56,815 bases of DNA from Verrucomicrobiota bacterium. Lineage in GTDB: Bacteria > Verrucomicrobiota > Kiritimatiellia > SS1-B-03-39 > UBA6053. A program made the translations under genes and the position numbers. Below are positions 36,340-45,543 of the stretch, one piece after another (positions within the stretch are counted from its first letter, which is position 1; each line of letters starts with the position of its first letter). The stretch covers positions 1 to 56,815 of the forward strand of contig JAFIGC010000019.1 of assembly GCA_020831635.1 (NCBI GenBank), in the 5' to 3' direction. The notes beneath the pieces are model-generated. The model saw only the letters and a program-made list of their open reading frames with translations. It made no database searches and was not told the DNA's origin.

Positions 36340-37142
36340 TCGACCAGGGACGGCATTCCGTTTTGGGGGTGGGCATCCATGCGGTGGATTATGAAATGGC
36401 TGTTCACCAAATCCTCGCGGCGGCGGAAAATCGGGTGCCGTTCTCCGTTTCGGCGCTTGCGGTACACGGCGTGATGACGGGGGTTCGGGATCCGAGGCAC
36501 CTCTATCGACTCAACCGGCTGGATTTGGTGGTGCCCGATGGCCAGCCGGTTCGATGGGCGCTGCGATGGTTGCATGGCATCCGTTTGCCGGATCGAGTTT
36601 ATGGGCCCACATTGACCTTGAAAGTTTGCGAAGCGGCGGCAACCCGTGGTGTCTCCATTTACTTGTATGGCAGCCGGCGGGAGGTACTCGAAAAACTCTC
36701 TGAGAATTTGAAGTCTCGTTTTCCCGGTCTTTTGATCGCGGGCATGGAGCCCTCCAAATTCCGCCGATTGAGTCCCGAAGAGGTCCTGAAAACCACGGAA
36801 CGCATACAGGAGAGTGGCGCGGGGATTGTTTTTGTCGGGTTGGGATGTCCCCGCCAAGAAGTCTGGGCCTTTGAATTCCGGGAGAAATTCAACATGCCGA
36901 TTCTCGCGGTGGGGGCTGCGTTTGATTTCCATGCGGGCTCCTTGTCCCAAGCTCCGTCCTGGATGCAGCGCGCGGGTCTTGAATGGTTGTACCGACTCAC
37001 TCGTGAACCCAAGCGGCTTTGGCGGAGGTATCTGGTGCTCAATCCGTGGTATTTGTGTTTGATTCTCCGGCAAAAATGTTTTCCTCAAACCCGTTGGCAG
37101 GAAACGGAACCCGGGGAGGAAGACGCCATGTGGTATGGCTGA
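36336..37142 (+). CDS. WecG/TagA/CpsF-family glycosyltransferase (GT26)
   Basis: The 268-residue GT26 enzyme has [18 protein letters not shown] at the start, [17 protein letters not shown] (substrate and catalytic Asp), and [20 protein letters not shown]. These are the standard motifs of enzymes that add the second sugar to the lipid-linked primer. The ATG in the ATGA overlap with the epimerase is preferred; another ATG lies four codons upstream. It probably acts right after the WbaP-like enzyme. Confidence 0.92.
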   Translation: MIDQGRHSVLGVGIHAVDYEMAVHQILAAAENRVPFSVSALAVHGVMTGVRDPRHLYRLNRLDLVVPDGQPVRWALRWLHGIRLPDRVYGPTLTLKVCEAAATRGVSIYLYGSRREVLEKLSENLKSRFPGLLIAGMEPSKFRRLSPEEVLKTTERIQESGAGIVFVGLGCPRQEVWAFEFREKFNMPILAVGAAFDFHAGSLSQAPSWMQRAGLEWLYRLTREPKRLWRRYLVLNPWYLCLILRQKCFPQTRWQETEPGEEDAMWYG

Positions 37143-37158
37143 GCTTTGGGGGATGGGG

Positions 37159-38337
37159 TCACTTCTCCAGAACGGAATCAATCACCCCGGTGAATTTTTC
37201 CCGCCACACTTTTTCGGAGGTGTTTTCCAAGAGCCATTTCCTACCTTCCCCACCCATTTCTCGCCGTAAACCGTGATTTTGCTCCAGCTTGAGAACGTGT
37301 TGGACGATTTCCGCGGCATTGCCGGGTTCATGCAGGTACCCCGTCTTGCCGTTGATCACCGTTTCCGTAAGCCCGCCGGAGCGGGCCGCGAGCATGGGCT
37401 TGCCGTAATCATAGGCTTCGTAGGTCACGAGGCCCAAGGGTTCCCACCAGACGGAGGGCGCGATCATGGCCCGACACCCTGAAATCAGGCGGGTCTTGTT
37501 GTCCCCCGAGACCTGCCCCGCATATTCGACGGTGTCAGTGTTTTGCGCCCTGTGTTCCACCTCATCCCTCAGCGGGCCGTCTCCACCGATGATCAGCTTC
37601 GGGCAAGCGGGCCCCATTTCCACGCGCAAGAGTTCCCAGGCCTCCAACAAGGTGCCGATGCCTTTCATGGGCGCGAGCCTGCCGAGGAAGAGATAATGGC
37701 CGTCGTCACGATGGGAAGGAGGGGCGGGGAGGGGATCCCAGGAATGGCGGAGGGTGTGGATTTTGGCGGGGTCGATCCCCGCGTCAACAAACACGTCCCG
37801 CATGAAGTCTGAGATCGCGATCCACCCGTCCATGCGTCGGTATGCCCCATATGCATGCAAACCCTTGATGATCATGGCATACCAGAACGTTTTCAGTTGG
37901 GAGTCCTGCCAGGCGCCCGCGCGGATTTCAGGCCTGAAATTTTTCCGTAACCCCGCCGTCTCCACTTGGTCGTTGGCCCAAAGATATCCATTGACGGAGA
38001 AAGGACGGAAATTGTGGATATAGGTGATCGCGGGGATGCCACTGCGTTTGATTTCCCGGTAGATGCCCGCGGAACCCACGGGGAAAAGGTTGTGAAGCAG
38101 CCATACATCCGCGGAGGCCGCTTCTTGTTGTCGCCGAAGTTGACGAATCGCAGATGGATTCCAGAGCATGCAAGCCGCCTGCCGCCAGACCGGCAGAGAC
38201 ATTTCGTCCCAATCCCGGGAGGAAAACCGGCAGGTTTCCAGCGAGAGCCCGGGCAACTGCAACCCCGAAATGCGCGAGACGACACTCGCTTCACCACCGG
38301 CATACAGGTAATCATTGAATATTTGCAGGATTTTCAT
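37159..38337 (-). CDS. Glycosyltransferase family 4
   Basis: The 392-residue GT-B enzyme starts MKILQIFNDYLYAGGEASVV. It has a nucleotide-sugar half with FLGRLAPMKGIGTLLEAWEL, LIIGGDGPLRDEVE and the EX7E motif APSVWWEPLGLVTYEAYDYG. It is a cytoplasmic retaining glycosyltransferase in the polysaccharide cluster, oriented against its neighbours. Donor and acceptor are unknown. Confidence 0.93.
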   Translation of the reverse strand: MKILQIFNDYLYAGGEASVVSRISGLQLPGLSLETCRFSSRDWDEMSLPVWRQAACMLWNPSAIRQLRRQQEAASADVWLLHNLFPVGSAGIYREIKRSGIPAITYIHNFRPFSVNGYLWANDQVETAGLRKNFRPEIRAGAWQDSQLKTFWYAMIIKGLHAYGAYRRMDGWIAISDFMRDVFVDAGIDPAKIHTLRHSWDPLPAPPSHRDDGHYLFLGRLAPMKGIGTLLEAWELLRVEMGPACPKLIIGGDGPLRDEVEHRAQNTDTVEYAGQVSGDNKTRLISGCRAMIAPSVWWEPLGLVTYEAYDYGKPMLAARSGGLTETVINGKTGYLHEPGNAAEIVQHVLKLEQNHGLRREMGGEGRKWLLENTSEKVWREKFTGVIDSVLEK

Positions 38338-38477
38338 ACTAGTTGGATTTCGCTATAAACGTATCCACGAAACGGGTAAAGATTTTACTGCACAAACCGC
38401 AGACAAACAATCCCAGTTAAAGATTGAAGTCAGGGAGAAAGGTGAATAGGAGGAGCCACGCAATCAGGCGCCAAACC

Positions 38478-39242
38478 ATGGAAAAACAAAACTTTATGGA
38501 TGCAAATTCCCCTGCGGGGAACGATCGGACGCATGCCCCCTGGATTCGCTTTCTGGAGGCATCGCGCAGGTATTGTACGGATCATCCCGGACTTTTTTTT
38601 CCCCTCAAATGTTTTGATGAAAGGGTCAACCGACTCAAAATCCGCAAAGACAGCGACCTCTTGTTGGAAGGCTTCCCCCGAAGCGGCAACACCTTTTCCG
38701 TGGTGGCCTTCGAGCATTTGCAGGGACGGGAATTGGGGAACGGCCATCATTTGCACACGATTGCGCACATTCGCAGGGCCATCCGGTTTGGCAAGCCCAT
38801 CCTTATTGTGATCCGAAATCCCGAGGACGTGGTCACTTCCGCGAGCCTGCGCATGGAAACCAAAGATTTTGCCGTTCCGTTGGTGCGATACATTCACTAC
38901 CACCAAGGTCTCCAGGCCCTGACGGATCATTTTGTTTTGGCCACTTTCGAAGAGTTCCTCAAAAACCCGGTTCCCGCAATCCATGCCGTGAATCGAAAAT
39001 TCGGAACAAGCTTCAAGGCGAGACCCCTGGGCGAGGAGGATCGACTGGCCATTCGAAAAAAAATGGAGGAAATCAAAGAGGATATGGGGTTGGGGGAAAT
39101 GGCGGCTTCCCTGCCTTCAGACGCAAAAAACAAGGTCAAGGAAGAATACCTCGCCGTGATTACGGCCCGGCATGCCGATCTGCTGGCCCAAGCACGCGAC
39201 ATTTACGAGAAACTCAGCATGCTGGCCAAGGATCAAGGTTGA
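38478..39242 (+). CDS. Sulfotransferase-fold protein
   Basis: The 254-residue protein has the PAPS 5'-phosphosulfate loop LLLEGFPRSGNTFSVVAF (about 62-79) and the 3'-phosphate motif ILIVIRNPEDVVTSASLRME. These are the two signatures of PAPS-dependent sulfotransferases. The ATG at 38478 is chosen; the open frame extends to a TTG at 38424 without family sequence. It is the first of three sulfotransferase domains in this cluster and likely sulfates the polysaccharide or its lipid-linked repeat. Confidence 0.85.
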   Translation: MEKQNFMDANSPAGNDRTHAPWIRFLEASRRYCTDHPGLFFPLKCFDERVNRLKIRKDSDLLLEGFPRSGNTFSVVAFEHLQGRELGNGHHLHTIAHIRRAIRFGKPILIVIRNPEDVVTSASLRMETKDFAVPLVRYIHYHQGLQALTDHFVLATFEEFLKNPVPAIHAVNRKFGTSFKARPLGEEDRLAIRKKMEEIKEDMGLGEMAASLPSDAKNKVKEEYLAVITARHADLLAQARDIYEKLSMLAKDQG

Positions 39243-39312
39243 TGAATGTAAAGATCGCGTATAATAAGCCAATGATGTGCTTTCCCAGAAACAAAAGATT
39301 TAGGTCCATGCC

Positions 39313-40872
39313 ATGAACCGCCTCCACACGTTTTTGATTTATATGGTCTCCATGATCCTGGTTTCCTTTTTGGTTTGGTTCTCCTTGAGTCGTAGCGATT
39401 ACCGGGTGTTGGCCTTTGCCGCCTGCATCCCTTTTGCGCTGTATTTTATGAATCGGCCCGACACGGTCTTGATCCTCGCCGTGGGTTTGATGTACAGCGG
39501 CGTGTCCTTTCCCGGTCTCCCCGGCGCCCTGATGGCGTATCATTTGTTTGTATTGCTCTACATTGGACTCTGGGTGTTGGCCGTGGCTTTGCGCCCCCAG
39601 CAAATCGAGTCCAGAAAATTTTACGCCGGTATTCTCATGCTTTTTCTCATCAATATCGCCTTGGTGATGTACTGGCGGGGGGCGGGGTTTCGTTTTCTTG
39701 GAGACCGGGACTGGGGGGGATTCCGGTATGTGCAAATCTTGTTGGCCCTCGGATTTTTGCTGTCTTCCTCCTACATCAAACTCACTGTGCGACAGTGGAA
39801 AATCGCCATGTTGTTGTTGTCAGGACTGGCCATGCTTCCGTCCTTGGCTGAGTTTTTGCTGTTGATTTCACGCGGGCGCCTGTATCATTTGTATTACGTG
39901 GTACGCCTGCGCAGTCTGACGCTTACCGCGTTTGTGGCCTCGGAAGATGAACTGGGACTGGTACGGTTTTACAGTGCGCGTTCCGCGGGCACCGCGTTGA
40001 TGATGCTTGCGTTTATGTTCGTGGGATTCCGGGGATTGCGCAAATATCTCTTTTGCGCGATGATGGCCCTGTCTTTTGGTTTTATCGCGTTTACGGGTCA
40101 CCGGGCCTCGATTCTCGAATTGGCCGCATTTGTATGGTTGTATGGATTCGTGAACGTGCGCATCTCTTACTTGAATTATATCCTGACATCCCTGCTGGGC
40201 TTGGTTCTGGTGCTCATGGTGGTGTATGCCACCGCGGTTCATTTCCCGCTCCCCGTTCAAAGGGCGGTCTCGTTTTTGCCGAATATTCAGGTGGACAGCG
40301 TGGCCAGGGACAATGCCATGGAAACCTTGGAATGGCGTCTCAATCTCTGGAAGGAGGGATGGAACGAGTTGAGAAACAATCCCGATTATTGGGTGATCGG
40401 AAAGGGGTATACCTTCTCCAACGAAGAGATGGATGCGCTGAGGCTCGGTCGGCCCGGGGAATACAATTACTGGTGGGCGGTGATCAACACCACTTATCAC
40501 AATGGGCCTTTGAGCCTGTTGATCGGACTGGGCTTGAGTGGTCTCATCATCGGGTCTCTGATTCTGGTCGCGTTTTCCAGGAGACATTATCGGTTCCTGA
40601 AAGGTCATTGGGAATCCCCCCGGTTAAAACAGTTTTTCCATATCCTCTGCCTCTATAATCTTGCCAGTATTTTCGTCTTTTTCGTTATTTATGGTGATGC
40701 GTTTAACAACTACCCGGTGATCATCTATCGGGTGGCCATCTTGGAGGCGATTTATTTCTCCGACCGGAAACTGAAGCGTGACGCAACCCGTCAAGCCGAA
40801 GTAACCACTCAGGAAGCTGAGGAACCCATGCCCCGTATGTCCCTTCCCCCCCGTTTCCGCAGCCACGTTTAA
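39313..40872 (+). CDS. O-antigen ligase/polymerase-like membrane protein (Wzy-type)
   Basis: The 519-residue polytopic protein has about 11-12 hydrophobic helices and a large periplasmic loop (about residues 310-395, with MDALRLGRPGEYNYWWAVIN and TTYHNGPLS). This topology fits Wzy polymerases and WaaL ligases. The motif TGHRASILELAAFVW suits Wzy_C. The gene lies between two sulfotransferase genes on the same strand. Polymerase is favoured because a Wzx-like flippase gene is present, but topology alone cannot separate polymerase from ligase. Confidence 0.85.
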   Translation: MNRLHTFLIYMVSMILVSFLVWFSLSRSDYRVLAFAACIPFALYFMNRPDTVLILAVGLMYSGVSFPGLPGALMAYHLFVLLYIGLWVLAVALRPQQIESRKFYAGILMLFLINIALVMYWRGAGFRFLGDRDWGGFRYVQILLALGFLLSSSYIKLTVRQWKIAMLLLSGLAMLPSLAEFLLLISRGRLYHLYYVVRLRSLTLTAFVASEDELGLVRFYSARSAGTALMMLAFMFVGFRGLRKYLFCAMMALSFGFIAFTGHRASILELAAFVWLYGFVNVRISYLNYILTSLLGLVLVLMVVYATAVHFPLPVQRAVSFLPNIQVDSVARDNAMETLEWRLNLWKEGWNELRNNPDYWVIGKGYTFSNEEMDALRLGRPGEYNYWWAVINTTYHNGPLSLLIGLGLSGLIIGSLILVAFSRRHYRFLKGHWESPRLKQFFHILCLYNLASIFVFFVIYGDAFNNYPVIIYRVAILEAIYFSDRKLKRDATRQAEVTTQEAEEPMPRMSLPPRFRSHV

Positions 40873-40901
40873 GCGACGATCCCAATGGTCCCATTCCCCG
40901 C

Positions 40902-41714
40902 ATGAAATCTTATTCCCAACTTGTTCACGATTTCAAACGTTTTGGATTCACGCCCGCCAAGTTGCCCTTGCGCTTTCAGAAAGGAAACGCCCCGGTGGTT
41001 CTGGCCAACAGTGTGCCCAAAAGCGGGACCCATTTGCTAGAATCCCTTCTGGTTGCGCATCCGCGGCTTTATCGCAAGTTGATCCCGACGCTTCACATGG
41101 GCAACCTTCCCGGCAGACCCGGGGGGCTGGAAGGCGTCCTCGGGAAAACCAGCCCCGGGGTGGTGCTCGTCACCCACCTGCGGCACCAACCGGATTGGGA
41201 AGCCCTTGTCCGGGAGCGAAATCTGAAGCATCTTCTGATGGTGCGGGACCCGCGGGATGTGGCCATTTCCGGCATCCACTACATTTGTAAGAACAAACAC
41301 CACCACCTTCACCGTGTTTTTTCCGCCCTGCCGGACTCCCGTTCCCGGCTGGTCCTTTTTATTGAAGGGTCGGAAGCGCAAAACGTTCCGTCCCTATCCG
41401 ATCGGTTTTCAAATTATCTGCCATGGTTGAACACACCGTGCCTGATGGTTCGCTTCGAGGATTTGGTCGGGCCTGCGGGCGGCGGTGAGCCGCAGATGCA
41501 AATCGACACCGTGTCCGCTATCTTTCGGCATTTGGGGTATCCGCTCACGGAAAGCGAGATTGGTCAGTTGGCCGCCTCGGCCTTTTCCACCGCCAGTCCC
41601 ACCTATCGCAAAGGCAAGGTCCAACAGTGGCGCGAACATTTTGACGATGAACTGACCGCCTGTTTTCGGGACCGCGCCGGGCACCTGCTTGAGGCGCTGG
41701 GGTATCCGGATTGA
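40902..41714 (+). CDS. Sulfotransferase-fold protein
   Basis: The 270-residue protein has PAPS motif VLANSVPKSGTHLLESLLVA (33-52) and LMVRDPRDVAISGIHYICKN (112-131). A KGKVQQWREHFDDEL segment near the end is also typical of sulfotransferases. It is soluble, with no signal peptide, so it would use cytosolic PAPS. It lies 29 bp after the Wzy-like gene and 37 bp before the fusion gene, as part of one transcription unit. Confidence 0.92.
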   Translation: MKSYSQLVHDFKRFGFTPAKLPLRFQKGNAPVVLANSVPKSGTHLLESLLVAHPRLYRKLIPTLHMGNLPGRPGGLEGVLGKTSPGVVLVTHLRHQPDWEALVRERNLKHLLMVRDPRDVAISGIHYICKNKHHHLHRVFSALPDSRSRLVLFIEGSEAQNVPSLSDRFSNYLPWLNTPCLMVRFEDLVGPAGGGEPQMQIDTVSAIFRHLGYPLTESEIGQLAASAFSTASPTYRKGKVQQWREHFDDELTACFRDRAGHLLEALGYPD

Positions 41715-41751
41715 GTGATTTCCTCGTTTCTTTTCCATTTTCGCTTTTATT

Positions 41752-43323
41752 ATGAATTTTTCAATTCTTACGCCCCATCACAACCAACTGGACTATATAA
41801 AGCGCTGTGTCAAAAGCGTTCGGGATCAGCTTGACGGTACCCATTCCAGTTTTGCTTTGACGCATCTGATCCAGGATTCGGATGCCACGGGGTTGAGCGA
41901 GCGACAACTGCGGGAAAGGCTGGGCGGGGAAAAAAGCGGACCCGAGGGATATCAGATGAAGATTCATTGTGAAAAGGATGAAGGCATGTACGACGCGCTC
42001 AACCGGGCCTATGCCAGAAGTGACGGGGAGATTGTCGGGCATATCAACTGTGACGAGCAATATCTCCCCGGCACGCTTGCGTATGTGCATGATCGTTTCC
42101 TGAAGGAACCGGATTTGCAGGTGCTCAGTGGAGCGGTGGTCATTACCTATCCGGACGGTTCTTACTGCTGTTCCCGAAAACCGGTCAAACCAGGCTACCT
42201 GCACACCTTGGTTTGCCACCTTTCCCTTTTCACTGCGGCCACTTTTTACCGAAGGAGTTTTCTGGAATCAATCGGCGTTTTTTTCGATACCCGTTTTCGC
42301 GCCGCCGGGGATGCGGATTTATTTACACGCATCCTCAAATCCAAAGCCAAAATCCGGACCACGGGCAAATATTTTTCGCTTTTCGCGGAAACGGGCACCA
42401 ATTTGGCTTTGTCCCATGTCGCAAAAGAGGAGAGAAAGCTTCGGCTGAAGGAGGTCCCCCCCATTATCGTGCGCATGCAACCGCTCATTGAGTTGCATCA
42501 CCAGATCAAAAAGCTGGTTTGTGGCGTTTATTTTTTAAAGCCCTTCTCATATGAATTCATCACCAACGACCTACAGCGCACACACATTCAAGTAGATGCC
42601 CCCACCGGCATCTGGAGAGACCGTCGTCGTCTCCGATTGTACAAACACGGGTTGTTTGAACCGCACAATCCCCTGACATCTTGTCCACCCGGCAAGCTCT
42701 CCAAACAAGCGGTCTCATTTCCGCATGTCATGGTGATTTCAGCTCCTCGCTCAGGCACACACCTGATGATCGATGCAATTTTGAACAACCTTCATGCATA
42801 CAGGAGAAGACCGCTTTTTGTCGAGTTGGACAAACTGCTTGAGGATCCCGATGACATGGACCGGTTGATTCAGACCTCCGGTTATGTGATTAAAACCCAC
42901 TATCCGGTCATGGAACGCGGAGAAGCCAACCCGCGTCTGACCAAACAAATGGAACAATTGGCCCGGAATGCCGTTCTGGTGTATATTCAGAGGGATCCCG
43001 AAAAAACTTTTCGTTCCGCTCAGCGAATGTTCCCTTGGCTGAACGAACAGGAGTTTGCGCATAAGGCTGAAATGCAACAAGCGTATTGGAATTCGTTCAA
43101 TCCCGTGGGCGTTTGTTTTGAAGAACTCGTCAACCGTGAGGATCTTGACAAGCTCCTGAGCACGCTTGCAGACAAAACCGGGACGCCCCGCAAATCCGGA
43201 CTTTCGCTTCCTCCGGCCAAAAACCGTAGAAAATATATTTATTTCCTGAAATTATCCACACGCACCCTGGGACGATTTGCTCCACAGATCAACACTGGAA
43301 TTCGATTGGGGGAGCCCCATTAA
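41752..43323 (+). CDS. Fusion of GT2-type glycosyltransferase and sulfotransferase
   Basis: The 523-residue two-domain protein begins with a GT2-like Rossmann domain (FSILTPHHNQLDYIKRCVKS, EGMYDALNRAYARSDGEIVG, metal site region INCDEQYLPG, AAGDADLF) over residues 1-260. The sulfotransferase domain follows at about 320-523, with PAPS loop VMVISAPRSGTHLMIDAILN and VYIQRDPEKTFRSAQRMFPW. The reading frame crosses the domain border without a gap. One polypeptide could thus add a sugar and sulfate it or a neighbour. I know of no standard name. The linker contains YEFITNDLQRTHIQVDAPTG, not assigned to either family. Confidence 0.9.
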   Translation: MNFSILTPHHNQLDYIKRCVKSVRDQLDGTHSSFALTHLIQDSDATGLSERQLRERLGGEKSGPEGYQMKIHCEKDEGMYDALNRAYARSDGEIVGHINCDEQYLPGTLAYVHDRFLKEPDLQVLSGAVVITYPDGSYCCSRKPVKPGYLHTLVCHLSLFTAATFYRRSFLESIGVFFDTRFRAAGDADLFTRILKSKAKIRTTGKYFSLFAETGTNLALSHVAKEERKLRLKEVPPIIVRMQPLIELHHQIKKLVCGVYFLKPFSYEFITNDLQRTHIQVDAPTGIWRDRRRLRLYKHGLFEPHNPLTSCPPGKLSKQAVSFPHVMVISAPRSGTHLMIDAILNNLHAYRRRPLFVELDKLLEDPDDMDRLIQTSGYVIKTHYPVMERGEANPRLTKQMEQLARNAVLVYIQRDPEKTFRSAQRMFPWLNEQEFAHKAEMQQAYWNSFNPVGVCFEELVNREDLDKLLSTLADKTGTPRKSGLSLPPAKNRRKYIYFLKLSTRTLGRFAPQINTGIRLGEPH

Positions 43324-43362
43324 ATCGCGACGCACATGAAAGACCTCCGACGGATTTATGGT

Positions 43363-44349
43363 TTACAGAGTACTGGATTCCGCAGGAATGCGGCGGAGGG
43401 CATGCTTGCGGCGCGTTAACCGATACCAGGCACGCAAGATGTGAAACCCCATGCGGGAATTTGGTTTGGGGGAGAGAAGGGCTCGAATAACCTTGGCCAA
43501 GGGAAGGGGCGCTTGCGAAGATTCTTTGCGAAATTTCCATTGGTACAACGCCACTTGTATGGCCTGCCCTCTGTTGCCCTGTGCGGACAGTGTTCGAAGA
43601 TGAAGAAAAGTTTCCTGTTGAATCCTCCATTGCACGACGGAGGGCGTCAAGAGCTTGGAATATTTTTCGGAGAGTCTTTGGATGTTTTCCAAGCGTTTCT
43701 CCAATCCCCGGCTTGTTCTGGTGCCGGAATGTTCACGAATGATGGCCAGGGGTTTGGGGATATGTTTCACCGTCCGTGGACCTGCGACTAAAATTTGAAA
43801 CCAGAAATCCCAGTCCTGAAAGCTGGAGAGTTGCTCATCCCAGCGGGCTTCCCCCAAAGCTTTCCGGTCTAGCGTGCAACAGGAAGCGCTGTGGGGGCAT
43901 CCCCGGAACTGTTTCATCGCTTCCAGCATTTGGTCTCTGCTTTGTCCCTTTTTTTCTTTGTACAGATCGTAGACAAAGGGTTTGTCGTAACGGGAAAAGG
44001 TTGCCGAATATACCAGATCGGCCTGGAGATGTGCCAGTCGGTGTTGGGAAAGTTTGTCCGGGGTCCAAAGATCGTCATCATCCAGAAAACAGTAAATGGA
44101 GCCGGTGCTCTGGTCCATGCCTTTGTTTCGGGAGGCGTTTGCCCCGGGGCGGTCTCCCCGGAAAAATCGGAGCCGGGAATCCTTGAATCCATCCACAAGC
44201 GACTGGGCGGCTTCAAATTCCGCTGGCAGATCACTGATGACCAGGCATTCCCAATCCGACTCGGTTTGGGCCAAAACGGATTGCAGGGCCTCGGCGAGAT
44301 AGTCCAATCTGCCGTGGGTGGGGATGATGACACTGAACATGGGGTTCAT
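43363..44349 (-). CDS. Glycosyltransferase family 2
   Basis: The 328-residue enzyme starts MNPMFSVIIPTHGRLDYLAE, has the GT-A nucleotide-binding fold and DDDDLW for metal (about 93-98), GANASRNKGMDQSTGSIYCF before it, and QDWDFWFQILVAG for acceptor. The start overlaps the pyruvyl transferase stop by ATGA. It is convergent with the fusion gene 40 bp away, with no clear terminator between them. Confidence 0.92.
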   Translation of the reverse strand: MNPMFSVIIPTHGRLDYLAEALQSVLAQTESDWECLVISDLPAEFEAAQSLVDGFKDSRLRFFRGDRPGANASRNKGMDQSTGSIYCFLDDDDLWTPDKLSQHRLAHLQADLVYSATFSRYDKPFVYDLYKEKKGQSRDQMLEAMKQFRGCPHSASCCTLDRKALGEARWDEQLSSFQDWDFWFQILVAGPRTVKHIPKPLAIIREHSGTRTSRGLEKRLENIQRLSEKYSKLLTPSVVQWRIQQETFLHLRTLSAQGNRGQAIQVALYQWKFRKESSQAPLPLAKVIRALLSPKPNSRMGFHILRAWYRLTRRKHALRRIPAESSTL

Positions 44350-45506
44350 GACGCGGACAACCCCAGTTTCCCTTCCATGATGTGATAGACCCGGTCCCAC
44401 ATCGATTCGATTTCCGTTTCAAGCCGTTCCCGGCTTTCCCGCAGCTTGTCCCGCGCGGCGTCATAGACGATAGGGTCTTGCAGAACAGAGAGTATTCGTT
44501 GGAGATCGGGTTGGACCTCCAGGCTCAACACGGATTCGGGGAACGCAAACGACCGGGCCAGTTCCTCGTACTTGTGGTTCCAGGAGGTGCAGAACGCGGG
44601 GACTTCCTGGGACAGAGCGCTCACCACTCCGTGGAAACGAGAGGACACCACCGCTTTTGCACCACCTAGGGCCACTTTGTTTTTTTCCGCGTCCGGCCAT
44701 CCGTGGATTGTGTCCAAGCCCAGCCCTTCCTGGAGTTCCCGGCAAAGTTCCAAGTCTTTGTCACCCTCGTGGTTCATCAACACAATGTCTTCCCCCGCGT
44801 CACGCACCCCCTGCATCAGACTTTGAAAAAAAGCCAAATAACGTTTCCCAACTTCGGGATCGGTGCGGTCGAGCATGCGTTTGTTGGGGATAAACACCAC
44901 TTGGCCTGCAAAGATGCTTTGGAGACCCGGGGCCCGGGGATGGTGCGCAATGGTTAGGTCGGGACACAGGTAAAGGTTTTCTCCGGGGTCAACGGATCGG
45001 GCGTGCTCCAGGGAGCGCCGGTCTCTGCAAAAGACGGCCTCGGCCTTGCGAAACAAAGGCCGCACCACTTTTCGGCTTTCCGCGGTTTTAAAAGGACCGA
45101 ATGCCTGGGGCATAAAAACCAGGGGTACGCCCCGTTTGAGTTGAGCCTGCAGTCGGGCCGCCCCCCGGCGCATGACATCGAGACCCCAATCATCGGAAAA
45201 AAGGAGTCCGGAGGTGTCCAGCACCAGATCGACATCCTTGCGTCGATATAGGTTGAAGGCACGGGTCATCTTGCTGGGCACAAGGTTCAGACAGCCCCCC
45301 AAGGGGATGTTTTGACGGGAAACCTCCAGAAGGGGGGCCACGCCATAGCGAGCCATTTTGATGGCGGAATCCCGGCTTTTCAGGTTTGGCCTGCACACCG
45401 GGGCCACCCGGTCCCCGAAACGTGCCTCCAAACGCCGGGCCACAGCGGCCAGCATCAATTCCGCGCCTTGGTTGGGGAAGCCGATCCCCTGGATCTCAAT
45501 AATCAT
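44346..45506 (-). CDS. Polysaccharide pyruvyl transferase family protein
   Basis: The 386-residue protein begins IIEIQGIGFPNQGAELMLAA and has RGVPLVFMPQAFGPFKTAES, VFCRDRRSLEHAR, CPDLTIAHHP and AVVSSRFHGVVSALSQEVPA. These are the standard segments of the WcaK/CsaB family, which attaches ketal-linked pyruvate to sugars with PEP. It lies directly downstream of the FrhB-like gene, a frequent neighbour in polysaccharide loci. The sequence predicts pyruvylation in addition to sulfation. Confidence 0.92.
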   Translation of the reverse strand: MIIEIQGIGFPNQGAELMLAAVARRLEARFGDRVAPVCRPNLKSRDSAIKMARYGVAPLLEVSRQNIPLGGCLNLVPSKMTRAFNLYRRKDVDLVLDTSGLLFSDDWGLDVMRRGAARLQAQLKRGVPLVFMPQAFGPFKTAESRKVVRPLFRKAEAVFCRDRRSLEHARSVDPGENLYLCPDLTIAHHPRAPGLQSIFAGQVVFIPNKRMLDRTDPEVGKRYLAFFQSLMQGVRDAGEDIVLMNHEGDKDLELCRELQEGLGLDTIHGWPDAEKNKVALGGAKAVVSSRFHGVVSALSQEVPAFCTSWNHKYEELARSFAFPESVLSLEVQPDLQRILSVLQDPIVYDAARDKLRESRERLETEIESMWDRVYHIMEGKLGLSAS

Positions 45507-45543
45507 GATGGTTTGAATTGGAGAGAGTTTGGATTAGAAGTGA

